Of a stretch of DNA of 64,000 nucleotides, positions 28,626-38,874 are shown one piece after another (the first letter of the stretch is position 1; each line of letters opens with the position of its first letter). Source of the DNA: an uncultured Hyphomicrobiales bacterium (GTDB lineage Bacteria > Pseudomonadota > Alphaproteobacteria > Rhizobiales > Devosiaceae); assembly GCA_903842455.1 (NCBI GenBank), contig CAIMLX010000205.1, positions 1-64,000 on the forward strand, read 5' to 3'. A program made the position numbers and the translations under genes. A model generated the notes under the pieces. The model did no database searches. It saw only the letters and a list, made by a program, of their open reading frames with translations, and was not told where the DNA came from.

Positions 28626-29465
28626 ATGGCGGCACTACCGCACCACACGCTCAACGACGGCACCACACTGCCGGCCGTCGGCCTCGGCACCTACGCCCTG
28701 CGCGGCATCCCCGGCGCCGCCTCGATGGCCGATGCGCTGAGGGCAGGATACCGCCTGCTCGATTCCGCCGTGAACTATGAGAACGAAGGCGCCGTCGGCA
28801 ATGCCGTCCGGATGTCGGGCGTGCCGCGCGAGGAGATCCGCGTTACCTCGAAGCTCCCCGGCCGCCACCACAAGAAGCCCAATGTCACCTGGGCCATCGA
28901 GGAATCGCTGCTGCGCTCCGGCCTCGACTATCTCGACCTCTACCTGATCCACTGGCCCAACCCGAGCCAGCAGCTGTTCGTCGAAGCCTGGGAAGGCATG
29001 ATCGAAGCCCGCGAGCGCGGTCTCGTCCGCTCCATCGGCGTCTCCAACTTCCTGCCCGAGCATCTCGACGAGCTGATCGCCAAAACCGGCGTCACCCCCA
29101 GCGTCAACCAGGTCGAGCTCCACCCCTATTTCAACCAGCCCGAGCAGCGCGCCGCCGACAAGGCCCGCGGCATCCTCACCCAGGCCTGGACCCCCATCGG
29201 CAAGGGCACCGCGCTCCTCACCGAAGCGCCGGTCGTCGCCGCCGCTGAAAAGCACGGTCGCACCCCGGCGCAGGTCGTGCTGCGCTGGCACTTCCAGCTC
29301 GGCGTGCTGCCGATCCCGAAATCCGCCAACGCCGCCCGCCAGGCCGAAAACCTGGATATCACCGGCTTCGCACTCGACGACGCCGACATGGCCGCCATCG
29401 GCACGCTCACCCGCGCCGACGGCCGCCTGTTCGACGGCGACCCGCGCACGCACGAAGAGTTCTGA
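28626..29465 (+). CDS. Aldo/keto reductase (AKR5-like)
   Basis: The true start is ATG 28626 with a strong AAGGAGGA site; the product is 279 residues. The AKR barrel shows the catalytic tetrad: Asp and Tyr in LLDSAVNYENE, Lys in VTSKLPGR and His in LYLIHWPNP. The family signatures SIGVSNFLPEHL and the NADPH-binding end VLPIPKSANAARQAEN are also present. It resembles 2,5-diketo-gluconate reductases, but the physiological carbonyl substrate is unknown. Co-transcription with the ABC-F gene is possible (short gap). Confidence 0.92.
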   Translation: MAALPHHTLNDGTTLPAVGLGTYALRGIPGAASMADALRAGYRLLDSAVNYENEGAVGNAVRMSGVPREEIRVTSKLPGRHHKKPNVTWAIEESLLRSGLDYLDLYLIHWPNPSQQLFVEAWEGMIEARERGLVRSIGVSNFLPEHLDELIAKTGVTPSVNQVELHPYFNQPEQRAADKARGILTQAWTPIGKGTALLTEAPVVAAAEKHGRTPAQVVLRWHFQLGVLPIPKSANAARQAENLDITGFALDDADMAAIGTLTRADGRLFDGDPRTHEEF

Positions 29466-29484
29466 GCGGTAACAAGATTACGTC

Positions 29485-29515
29485 TTGAAGCTCTAGCGGC
29501 TAGAGGTTGTATGTG
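29485..29515 (+). promoter_or_regulatory. MerR-family (ZntR/CadR-type) promoter-operator of zntA
   Basis: A -35 box TTGAAG (29485-29490) and a -10-like TATGTG (29510-29515) are separated by 19 bases, the long spacer typical of MerR-regulated promoters. The spacer holds the dyad CTCTAG-CGG-CTAGAG, which extends to AA-x-CTCTAG / CTAGAG-x-TT. The expected transcription start, about base 29522, leaves room for the GGAG before the GTG at 29544 but none before the TTG at 29529, which decides the zntA start. Confidence 0.8.
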
Positions 29516-29543
29516 AGGGGCTCCTGATTTGACGGAGCCTCTC

Positions 29544-31673
29544 GTGGCCAGCAGCATCGACACCCGCTTCCGCATCACCGGCATGGATTGCGCCGCCTGC
29601 GCCACCAAGGTGGAGGCGGCAACGCGCCGTGTCAGCGGCGTCGAGACCGTCTCCGTCTCGGTGACGGCCGGCACCATGACCGTCCGCCATGCCGGCGCCG
29701 ACCTCGCGCAGATCGCCCGCAAGGTGACCGAAGCCGGCTACGGCGCGTCACCGATCCCGGCGCACCGGCCCGACCCGCACGATCATGCCCACGACCACGA
29801 GGACGGCCCCTGGTACGCCATCCATAAGGCCCGGCTGACGCTGCTCTGCGGGCTTGCCGTCGCCCTCGCCTTCGTCGGCTCGTGGATCGTCCCGGCGTGG
29901 AGCGGCTGGATCTTCGCCGCCGCCATGCTGGTCGGCCTCGTGCCGATCGCCCGCCGCGCCATGATCGGCGCCATCAACGGCGCACCCTTCACCATCGAGA
30001 CGCTGATGACCGTCGCCGCCCTCGGCGCCGTCGTCATTGGCGCCAGCGAGGAGGCGGCCGTCGTCGTCATCCTGTTCCTCGTCGGTGAGCTGCTCGAGGG
30101 CATCGCCACCGGCCGGGCCCGCGCCAGCATCCGCAACCTCGCGACCCTCGTGCCCCGCACCGCGCTGCTCGAAACCGACGGCGCCACCAGCGAAGTCCCG
30201 GCCGAAAGCCTTGCCGTCGGCAGCCTGATCCTCGTCCGCCCCGGCGACCGCATCGCCGCCGACGGCACCATCGCCAGCGGCGACAGCGCCATCGACGAAG
30301 CCCCGGTCACCGGCGAATCCGTGCCGAAGCGCAAGGGGCAGGGCGACGCGGTGTTCGCCGGCACCATCAACCACGATGGCACGCTGCGTGTCCGCGTCAC
30401 CGCCGCGGCGGCCGACAACACCATCTCGCGCATCATCCGCCTCGTCGAGGAAGCGCAGGAATCGAAGGCGCCTACCGAGCGCTTCATCGAGCGCTTCGCC
30501 CGCTGGTACACGCCGGGCGTGATGGTGGTCGCGGCGCTGGTGGCCGTCCTGCCGCCGCTGCTGATGGGCGGTGCCTGGAGCGAGTGGGTCTACAAGGGCC
30601 TCGCCGTGCTGCTGATCGGCTGCCCGTGCGCCCTCGTCATCTCCACCCCGGCGGCCATCGCCGCGGCCCTGTCGGCGGGCGCCCGGCGTGGCCTGCTGCT
30701 GAAGGGTGGCGCGGTGCTCGAACGGCTCGGAAAGGTCGATATGGTCGCCCTCGACAAGACCGGCACCCTCACCGAGGGCAAGCCGCAGGTGACCGACATC
30801 GTCGCGCTTGGCCGCACCGAGGCCGAAGTGCTGCGCCTCGCCGCCGCGCTCGAGGCCGGCTCCAGCCACCCGCTCGCCACCGCCATCCTCGCCCGCGCCG
30901 CCGCGCGCAACATCCCGGTCATCGCCGCCCTCGACGGCGGCGCCATCGGTGGCAAGGGCGTCACCGGCACCGTCGGCAAGAGTGCTCTCTTCCTCGGCTC
31001 GCCTAGGGCCGCCGCCGAGCGCACCACGCTCCCGGCCGACCTCACCGCCCGCATCGCCGCATTCAACGACGAGGGAAAGTCTGTCTCCGTCCTGCTGATC
31101 GACAACGAGGTTGCCGGCGCCATCGCCATGCGCGACGAGCCGCGCCCCGACGCCAAGGCCGGCCTCGATGCCCTCCGCGCGCTCGGCGCCGAGGTCGTCA
31201 TGCTCACCGGCGACAACGTCCGCACCGCCACCGCCATCGCGGCTCAGCTCGGCATCGAGCCGCGCGCCGAGCTGCTGCCCGCCGACAAGCAGCGCATCGT
31301 CAACGAACTGAAGGCCAGCGGCAGGGTCGTCGCGAAGGTCGGCGACGGCATCAACGATGCCCCGGCGCTCGCCGCTGCCGATATCGGCATCGCCATGGGC
31401 GGCGGCACCGACGTGGCGCTCGAAACTGCCGATGCCGCCGTGCTGCATGGCCGCGTCCTCGACATCGCCAACATGATCGGCCTGTCGCGCGCCACCATGG
31501 CCAACATCTTGCAGAACATCACGATTTCGTTGGGCCTGAAGGTGTTCTTCCTCGTCACCACGGTGATCGGCGTCACCGGCCTCTGGCCCGCCATCCTCGC
31601 CGATACCGGGGCCACCGTGCTGGTCACCGCCAACGCCATGCGGCTGCTCGGCTGGAAGGGCATACGGAACTGA
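29544..31673 (+). CDS. zntA: Zn/Cd/Pb-translocating P1B-type ATPase
   Basis: Start GTG 29544 (GGAG six bases upstream); 709 residues. An N-terminal heavy-metal-associated domain carries GMDCAAC (Cys16, Cys19), followed by a His/Asp-rich linker (HRPDPHDHAHDHEDG) that may bind Zn. The P-type core has TGES, the transmembrane CPC motif (IGCPCALVIS), DKTGTLT, a phosphorylation/ATP domain and GDGINDAPALAAADIG. The final helices contain SLGLKVFF and ILADTGATVLV, the Lys and Asp positions that mark the Zn/Cd/Pb-selective P1B-2 group. It exports divalent metal from the cytoplasm. Regulation by a MerR-type activator is indicated by the promoter; no merR gene is in the window. Confidence 0.93.
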   Translation: MASSIDTRFRITGMDCAACATKVEAATRRVSGVETVSVSVTAGTMTVRHAGADLAQIARKVTEAGYGASPIPAHRPDPHDHAHDHEDGPWYAIHKARLTLLCGLAVALAFVGSWIVPAWSGWIFAAAMLVGLVPIARRAMIGAINGAPFTIETLMTVAALGAVVIGASEEAAVVVILFLVGELLEGIATGRARASIRNLATLVPRTALLETDGATSEVPAESLAVGSLILVRPGDRIAADGTIASGDSAIDEAPVTGESVPKRKGQGDAVFAGTINHDGTLRVRVTAAAADNTISRIIRLVEEAQESKAPTERFIERFARWYTPGVMVVAALVAVLPPLLMGGAWSEWVYKGLAVLLIGCPCALVISTPAAIAAALSAGARRGLLLKGGAVLERLGKVDMVALDKTGTLTEGKPQVTDIVALGRTEAEVLRLAAALEAGSSHPLATAILARAAARNIPVIAALDGGAIGGKGVTGTVGKSALFLGSPRAAAERTTLPADLTARIAAFNDEGKSVSVLLIDNEVAGAIAMRDEPRPDAKAGLDALRALGAEVVMLTGDNVRTATAIAAQLGIEPRAELLPADKQRIVNELKASGRVVAKVGDGINDAPALAAADIGIAMGGGTDVALETADAAVLHGRVLDIANMIGLSRATMANILQNITISLGLKVFFLVTTVIGVTGLWPAILADTGATVLVTANAMRLLGWKGIRN

Positions 31674-31764
31674 AAGTCGCACCCGACCCTTCTTGACCCG
31701 CCCGGCGACCTTCGGCAGGTATTTTAGGCAAGAGCCTGCGAATGCGACGGGCAGGGGGAGGCCG

Positions 31765-32364
31765 ATGCGGATCACGCTGAGCTACACGATGTTGACGGGC
31801 CGCATCGAGCGCCAGCTCGACAGCGAAGCCGAGCTCGTCGTCGCGCTGCGGGAACTGGGCGGAGCCGGTGCGAGCGACTTTTCGGTCAATCTGATCGACG
31901 CTCCGTCAGCGCAGCCCGCCGCTGCCCCCCCGCAGCTACCGCCGCCGGTCCGTCAGATCGATCCGTCGAGCCAGTCGATCAGCCTCGTCGACGCGCGCCG
32001 CCCAGATCGCCCGATCATCTACGTCAATCGCGGCTTCGAATTCCTCACCGGCTACTCGCGCGACGAGTGCATGGGTCGCAACTGCCGTTTCCTGCAGGGG
32101 CCGGACACCGATCGATCGACTGTCGACCGCATCCGACACGCCTCACACCACGGCGAAGAGCTGATCGTCGACCTGCTCAACTATCGCAAGAACGGCACCA
32201 CCTTCTGGAACCGCCTGTCGCTGCAGCCGGTGCGCAACGCCACTGGCGAACTGACCCACATCATCGGCATCCAGTCCGACATCACCCACATGCTGGCCCT
32301 GCAGGAGACGATGGTCGAGTGGGCGATGGACCTCGGCCGAGGGTCAGGTAAGGGCGACGCCTGA
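31765..32364 (+). CDS. Short LOV-domain (blue-light PAS) protein
   Basis: The start is ATG 31765 after GGGGAG (the track start 24 codons earlier lacks a site); 199 residues. An N-terminal stretch of about 65 residues, ending in a Pro/Ala-rich linker, precedes a LOV core with GRNCRFLQG (photoactive Cys107), then RKNGTTFWNRLSLQPV and the Gln-containing strand GIQSDIT. All residues needed for FMN photoadduct formation are there. A short C-terminal helix (J-alpha-like) ends the protein and no kinase, HTH or cyclase domain is attached. It must signal by dimerisation or partner binding. Confidence 0.88.
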   Translation: MRITLSYTMLTGRIERQLDSEAELVVALRELGGAGASDFSVNLIDAPSAQPAAAPPQLPPPVRQIDPSSQSISLVDARRPDRPIIYVNRGFEFLTGYSRDECMGRNCRFLQGPDTDRSTVDRIRHASHHGEELIVDLLNYRKNGTTFWNRLSLQPVRNATGELTHIIGIQSDITHMLALQETMVEWAMDLGRGSGKGDA

Positions 32365-32423
32365 GCCAGATCAATGCGGCTCGCCCACCCGGTGCTATTC
32401 TGGAATCCAACCCGGAGGGCAGT

Positions 32424-32825
32424 ATGCTCGAATACAGCATCGAAGCGAAGCGACTTGGCGAGGGCGGCAGCATCGCCACGGCCCGCGAGGCAACCGTCGA
32501 ACTCGACACCACCCTGGCCGGCCGTCTCGATGCCCTCAACCCGGTCGAGTTGCTGCTCGCGTCGCTGTCGGCCTGCATGCTGAAAGGCGTCGAGCGCGCC
32601 GCGCCGATGCTCAAGTTCCAGTTCCGGTCCGCCAGCGTAAAACTCCATGCCGTCCGCCAGGACGCCCCGCCCCGCCTCATCTCGATCGACTACCAGTTGA
32701 CCATCGACACCGACGAACCCGACCGGCGGCTCGAACTGCTGCACCTCAACGTCATCAAGTACGGCACCATCTCGAACACGCTCGGGCCTGCAGTGGCGAT
32801 ATCGGGGACGGTCAGCCGGGCCTGA
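32424..32825 (+). CDS. OsmC-like family protein
   Basis: A 133-residue protein with GGAGG upstream of ATG 32424. NPVELLLASLSACMLKGVERAA is the central helix of the OsmC/Ohr fold. Only the Cys of SACM is present where Ohr enzymes have the first redox Cys; I do not see a clear second catalytic Cys, so peroxidase activity is doubtful and it belongs to the OsmC-like group of unknown reaction. It lies 59 bases downstream of the LOV gene on the same strand. Confidence 0.83.
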   Translation: MLEYSIEAKRLGEGGSIATAREATVELDTTLAGRLDALNPVELLLASLSACMLKGVERAAPMLKFQFRSASVKLHAVRQDAPPRLISIDYQLTIDTDEPDRRLELLHLNVIKYGTISNTLGPAVAISGTVSRA

Positions 32826-32898
32826 TCCGGCCGCCATCACATTTTCCCCACACAAATCAGCGAGGCGTGCCACAATCTCAACGGCACGGGGGCATGGC

Positions 32899-35800
32899 AT
32901 GGCCAATCTCGACGAACTGCGCAGCCGCATCCGCGCCAACCTCTTCGCCAACGAGGCGGAGACGGTGGCGCGCCTCACCGCCGAGGCAGACCTGACGCCC
33001 GAGGCGCGGGCACAGATCGGCGAAGTCGCGGAGCAGCTCGTCGAAAAGGTCCGCTCCAGCGGCTCGCCCGGCATGCTGGAATCCTTCCTCGGCGAGTATT
33101 CGCTCTCCACCGAGGAGGGGATTGCGCTGATGTGCCTCGCCGAGGCGCTGCTGCGGGTGCCCGACACCGCCACCATCGATGACCTGATCGAGGACAAGAT
33201 CGCCCCCAGCCGCTGGCAGGAGCATCTCGATCGCGCCAACTCCCCGCTGGTCAATGTCAGCACGCTGGCGCTCACCCTCACCGGGCAGGTGCTGCGCGAC
33301 AAGGGCGAGGGCATTGCCGGCATCATCAAGGGCTTCGTGCAGCGCATCGGCGAGCCGGTGATCCGCTCGGCCGTCATGCAGGCGATGAAGATCCTCGGCA
33401 GCCAGTTCGTCCTCGGCCGCGACATCGAGGAGGCCACCCGCATCGCCCGCAAGGCCGAGCGCGACGGCTACACCTATTCCTACGACATGCTGGGCGAAGC
33501 CGCCCGCACCGAGGCCGACGCCAAGCGCTATCGTGCGGCTTACGCCGAGGCGATCGCCGTGCTCGCCACACGCGCCACCGCAGGCAGCGTCCGCGACAAC
33601 CCCGGCGTGTCGGTAAAGCTCTCGGCGCTACACCCGCGCTACGAGTTCATGAAGCGCGACCGCGTCATGGCCGAACTGGTCGACCGCACCCTTGCCCTCG
33701 CCATGATGGCGCGCGGCGCCAACATGGGCTTCAACATCGATGCCGAGGAGGCCGACCGCCTCGACCTCAGCCTCGATGTCATCGCCGCCGTGCTCGCCGA
33801 CGAGCGCCTGAGCGGCTGGGACGGCTTCGGCATTGTGGTGCAGGCCTATGGTCAGCGCGCCGGCTATGTCATCGACTGGATCGAGGCGCTGGCCGAAAAG
33901 CTCGACCGCCGCATCATGGTGCGCCTCGTCAAGGGCGCCTACTGGGACACCGAGATCAAGCGCGCCCAGGTGCTCGGGCTCCCCGGCTTCCCGGTGTTCA
34001 CCCGCAAGCCGGCGACCGATGTCAGCTACATCGCCAACGCCCGCCGCATGCTGTCGAAGACCGATCGCATCTACCCGCAGTTCGCCACCCACAACGCCCA
34101 CACCACCGCGGCCATCCTGCACCTCGCCGAGGTGCTGAAGGTCGAGCGCAACCAGTTCGAGTTCCAGCGCCTGCACGGCATGGGCGAACGCCTGCATACC
34201 ATCCTCACCGACGCGCACCGCAGCCGCACCCGCATCTATGCGCCGGTCGGCCGGCACGCCGATCTGCTCGCCTATCTCGTCCGCCGTCTGCTCGAAAACG
34301 GCGCCAACGGCTCGTTCGTCAACCTGATCGCCGACCGCGACGTGCCGGCGCGCGAGGTGGTCGCCGACCCGTTCGACGCCGTCGGAGCCGCCGTCGCCCG
34401 CATCAAGGCACCCGCCGACCTGTTCGCGCCCACCCGCACCAACTCGGCCGGCTTCGAGCTGACCGACCCGGTGGCCGTCGAAAAGCTGCTCGCCGAGCGG
34501 CAGGAGTTTGCCAACGCGACCTCGCTTTGGTCCGCTGCCTCCGTCGCGCAGGTGCATGGGGAGGTCGGCGAGCATTTCCGCATCGAGAACCCCGCCAACG
34601 GTAATCTCGTCGGCGAGGCCATCGGCGCCGGCCCGCAGACCATCGACCTCGCCATCGCCAATGCCCGCGACGCCGCGGCCGGGTGGTCCGCACGTCCCGT
34701 CGCCGAGCGGGCGCTGCTGCTCCGGCAGGTCGCCGACCTCTACGAGGCCAATGCCACCGAGCTTTACGCGCTTTGCACCCGCGAGGCCGGCAAGACCCTT
34801 TCCGATGCCGTCGGCGAAGTCCGCGAGGCGGTCGATTTTCTCCGCTACTATGCTGCGGAAGCCGAGGTCGAGCCCGAGGTTCGCCGGCCGCTCGGCATCG
34901 TTACCGCCATCTCGCCGTGGAATTTCCCGCTGTCGATCTTCACCGGCCAGATCGCCGCGGCGCTCGTTACCGGCAACACCGTCCTCGCCAAGCCCGCCGA
35001 GGCGACGCCCCTGATCGCCGCCCGCGCCGTGCAGCTGATGTACGATGCCGGCATCCCCGCGGATGTGGTCCAGTTGCTCCCCGGCTCGGGCAAGGTCGTC
35101 GGCAACGCGCTCACGTCCGATCCGCGTATCGACGGGGTCGTCTTCACCGGCTCGCTCCAGACCGCCAAGTTCATCGATGCCGCCATGGCCGACCACCTCG
35201 CGCCGAGCGCGCCGCTGATCGCCGAAACCGGCGGCCTCAACGCCATGATCGTCGATTCCACCGCGCTGCCCGAGCAGGCGGTGCGCGACATCCTCGCCTC
35301 CGCCTTCCAGTCAGCCGGCCAGCGCTGCTCGGCACTGCGCATCCTCTACCTGCAGGAGGACACGGCGCCCAAGACGCTCGAAATGCTCTATGGCGCCATG
35401 GACGAGCTGAAGGTCGGCGACCCCTGGGCCTTCGACACCGATCTCGGCCCGGTCATCGACCTCAGGGCGAAGCAGCGCTTCGAGGCCTATATCGACGAGT
35501 TCGCCGCCCGCGAGGCCGTCCTCCACCGCCTGCCGACGCCGGGGCAGGGCACCTACGTCGCCCCCGTCGTCCTCAAGGTCTCCGGCATCGCCGAGATGAA
35601 GGAAGAAATCTTCGGCCCGGTCCTCCACGTCGCGACCTTCAAGTCGGGCGAACTCGACGCGGTCGTTGCCGCCATCAACGCCGCCGGTTACGGCCTCACC
35701 TTCGGCCTCCACACCCGCATCGACTCGCGGGTCGATCACGTCGCGTCGTCGATCCGCGCCGGCAACATCTACGTCAACCGCAACCAGATCGGCGCCGTCG

Positions 35801-36453
35801 TCGGCTCGCAGCCCTTCGGCGGCGAAGGCGCCTCCGGCACCGGCCCCAAGGCCGGCGGCCCCAACTACCTCAAGCGCTTCTGGCGCCCGCACGAGCGCTT
35901 CGTGCCCTCCACCGGCGTCAACCCGCTGCAGGGCATCTCCATCGGCTACGCCATCGCCGCCGTGGATCAGGTGAAGCTTGCGGTCGAGCAGGTCGGCATC
36001 ATTCCGGCCGAACAGCAGATGCCCGGCCCCACCGGCGAGAGCAACACGCTCCACACCTGGCCGCGCGGCGTCGTCCTCTGCCTCGGCCCCGATACCGCCA
36101 GCGCCCGCCAGCAGGCCGATCTCGCCCTCAATCAAGGCAACGGCGTCCTCGTCATCGCCCCCGGCGCGGTGAAAATCGCCGCCGAACTCGGCACCAACGG
36201 CGAACCCATCGGCGGCGTCGACAAGAAACTCGCCCCCGCCGCCATCGAAGCCGGCCTCTTCGTCGACGCGGTGATGCACTTCGGCACCGAAGCCGACCTC
36301 AAACCCTGGCGCCAAGCCCTCGCCCGCCGCGACGGCCCCCTCATCCCGCTGATCACCCGCCCCAGCGAAGCCGAACACCTGATCCGCGAACGCCACGTGT
36401 GCATCGACACGACCGCCAGCGGCGGGAACGCGGAGTTGCTGGCGGGGCAGTGA
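32899..36453 (+). CDS. putA: Bifunctional proline dehydrogenase / delta-1-pyrroline-5-carboxylate dehydrogenase
   Basis: A 1184-residue PutA. The N-terminal helical arm begins directly (MANLDELRSRIRANLF), without the ribbon-helix-helix DNA-binding domain of trifunctional enterobacterial PutA. The proline dehydrogenase barrel (about residues 180-450) contains NPGVSVKLSALHPRYE, LVKGAYWDTEIKRAQ and YPQFATHNAHT. The P5C dehydrogenase (about 500-980) contains TAISPWNFPLSIFTGQ, AETGGLNAMIVD and the catalytic Cys in FQSAGQRCSALR. The remaining ~190 residues correspond to the extra C-terminal aldehyde-dehydrogenase-like domain of type B PutA. It oxidises proline to glutamate with substrate channelling. 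It cannot self-regulate through DNA binding. Confidence 0.95.
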   Translation: MANLDELRSRIRANLFANEAETVARLTAEADLTPEARAQIGEVAEQLVEKVRSSGSPGMLESFLGEYSLSTEEGIALMCLAEALLRVPDTATIDDLIEDKIAPSRWQEHLDRANSPLVNVSTLALTLTGQVLRDKGEGIAGIIKGFVQRIGEPVIRSAVMQAMKILGSQFVLGRDIEEATRIARKAERDGYTYSYDMLGEAARTEADAKRYRAAYAEAIAVLATRATAGSVRDNPGVSVKLSALHPRYEFMKRDRVMAELVDRTLALAMMARGANMGFNIDAEEADRLDLSLDVIAAVLADERLSGWDGFGIVVQAYGQRAGYVIDWIEALAEKLDRRIMVRLVKGAYWDTEIKRAQVLGLPGFPVFTRKPATDVSYIANARRMLSKTDRIYPQFATHNAHTTAAILHLAEVLKVERNQFEFQRLHGMGERLHTILTDAHRSRTRIYAPVGRHADLLAYLVRRLLENGANGSFVNLIADRDVPAREVVADPFDAVGAAVARIKAPADLFAPTRTNSAGFELTDPVAVEKLLAERQEFANATSLWSAASVAQVHGEVGEHFRIENPANGNLVGEAIGAGPQTIDLAIANARDAAAGWSARPVAERALLLRQVADLYEANATELYALCTREAGKTLSDAVGEVREAVDFLRYYAAEAEVEPEVRRPLGIVTAISPWNFPLSIFTGQIAAALVTGNTVLAKPAEATPLIAARAVQLMYDAGIPADVVQLLPGSGKVVGNALTSDPRIDGVVFTGSLQTAKFIDAAMADHLAPSAPLIAETGGLNAMIVDSTALPEQAVRDILASAFQSAGQRCSALRILYLQEDTAPKTLEMLYGAMDELKVGDPWAFDTDLGPVIDLRAKQRFEAYIDEFAAREAVLHRLPTPGQGTYVAPVVLKVSGIAEMKEEIFGPVLHVATFKSGELDAVVAAINAAGYGLTFGLHTRIDSRVDHVASSIRAGNIYVNRNQIGAVVGSQPFGGEGASGTGPKAGGPNYLKRFWRPHERFVPSTGVNPLQGISIGYAIAAVDQVKLAVEQVGIIPAEQQMPGPTGESNTLHTWPRGVVLCLGPDTASARQQADLALNQGNGVLVIAPGAVKIAAELGTNGEPIGGVDKKLAPAAIEAGLFVDAVMHFGTEADLKPWRQALARRDGPLIPLITRPSEAEHLIRERHVCIDTTASGGNAELLAGQ

Positions 36454-36471
36454 GGCGGTGTCTGTTGCCTG

Positions 36472-36534
36472 GGTCCTCCACCGCAAAGCGGGGGAGGGGG
36501 ACCAGACGAAGTCTGGTGGAGGGGGCGGCACCGG
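36472..36534. repeat. Dispersed palindromic intergenic repeat, copy 1
   Basis: A GC-rich element built from a CCACCGC...GCGG-type hairpin, a GGGGGA run and the hairpin CCAGAC-GAA-GTCTGG. Its reverse complement aligns closely with the element at 56731-56793 and with the inverted one at 56819-56885, so it is a family of intergenic repeats. It sits just after putA. Confidence 0.75.
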
Positions 36535-36550
36535 CACTACGGCTGCACGA

Positions 36551-36710
36551 AACGTCCCCTCACCCGGCGCTTCGCGCCACCCTCTCCCTCAAGGGGAGAG
36601 GGGCAATAGTGGCTGAAGAGCGGGCTTGAGAGCGGGCTTGTGCACCTCTTGCCCTTCTCCCCTTGAGGGAGAAGGTGGCGAGGCGGAGCCGAGACGGATG
36701 AGGGGACGTT
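36551..36710. repeat. Large imperfect inverted repeat between convergent genes
   Basis: Left arm 36551-36606 and right arm 36649-36710 are inverted copies of the same ~56-base sequence. Both contain CTCTCCCTCAAGGGGAGA-like palindromes and a GTCCCCTCA end. The 42-base loop contains a perfect tandem duplication of AGAGCGGGCTTG (36617-36640). It can form a very long hairpin and may terminate both putA and the convergent sugar ABC operon. No gene is present in 36454-36721. Confidence 0.75.
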
Positions 36711-36721
36711 CAGCAGTCCTG

Positions 36722-37794
<1,073 letters not shown>

Positions 37795-37795
<1 letters not shown>

Positions 37796-38874
37796 CAGCG
37801 GAACTCCTCGGGCAGCCAACTGCCGTATTTCGGATGGGTCGGGGTGACCGGGAACGACACTTCCTCGCGCGTTTCCGACGAGTGGTAGAACGCCGTGACG
37901 ATCTCCAGCGCGCGCCGGGAATCCCGGCTGGTCACCGGCAGCGGCGCCTTGCCTTCGAGGGCGTCGTGGAACAGCCGCATCTGCGTTTCGAACCGGCTCG
38001 GCACGTCCACCCAGTTGGCGAGCAGCGCGTCGATCGCCGCCTTCGTGGCGTCGTTGCGCGGCAGGATTGTCCAGATCGCCTTGCCCGGATTATAGGCCTC
38101 GTGGTCGCTCTCGATGGTGACGTTCTCGAACATCAGCCGGATGCGCGAGATCTCGTCGGCCGAGCCCAGCGTCGCCGTGAAGCTCGCGAGCGCGCCACTC
38201 TCCATCTCCAGCGAGGCGGAAATGCAGTCCTCGACCTCGATGTCGTTCACCCGCGTCGCCACCCGCCCGAACAGGCTCTTCGGCTCGCCCATCAGGTAGG
38301 TGAAGATGTCGTGCGGATGGATGGCGTGCGTCATCAGCACGCCGCCCAGTTCGGTCTTCCACTTGCCGCGCCACGGCACCGCATAATAATCCGGCCCGCG
38401 CCGCCACAGCGTCTCGACGGTCCCCACATATGGCTTCCCGGCGATGCCGGCGTCGATGATTTTCTTCGCCTGCTGGATGCCGTTGCCGAACCGGTACTGG
38501 AACACCGGCATCAGCATGCCCTTGGACTTCGACTCCTCGGCGATCACCTCGTCGACCTCGGCCAGCGAACCCACCAGCGGCTTCTCGCAGATCACGTGCT
38601 TGCCGGCCCTGAGCGCCGCCATCACCATGGGGTAGTGCACCATCGGCGGGGTGCACACATCGATGATGTCGAGGTCATCCATCGCCAGCAGGTCGTCGAA
38701 ATTCTCGACCCGCCGCTCGATCCCGAACTCGTCCGCCAGCTTGTTTCGCCTGTTCGCATCGAGGTCGCAGATGGCGATGACCTTGTAGAGGTCCGAGTTG
38801 GTCGCGTAGCCCTCGACGATGTGGCTGCGTCCGATGCCGCCGCCGACCACGGCGACCGTGTAAATCCTGCTCAT
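37795..38874 (-). CDS. Gfo/Idh/MocA family oxidoreductase (second in operon)
   Basis: Start ATG 38874 overlaps the preceding gene's stop (ATGA); 359 residues. A Rossmann domain (VAVVGGGIGRSHIVEGYA), the EKP motif in HVICEKPLVGSLAE, and the C-terminal barrel with GKWKTELGGVLMTHAIHPHDIFTYLMGEPKS identify an NAD(P)-dependent sugar dehydrogenase-like enzyme. The conserved His of THAIHPHD is the usual catalytic or substrate residue. It lies between another Gfo/Idh/MocA gene and the ATPase gene, so it probably oxidises the imported carbohydrate or its product. The substrate is unknown. Confidence 0.88.
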
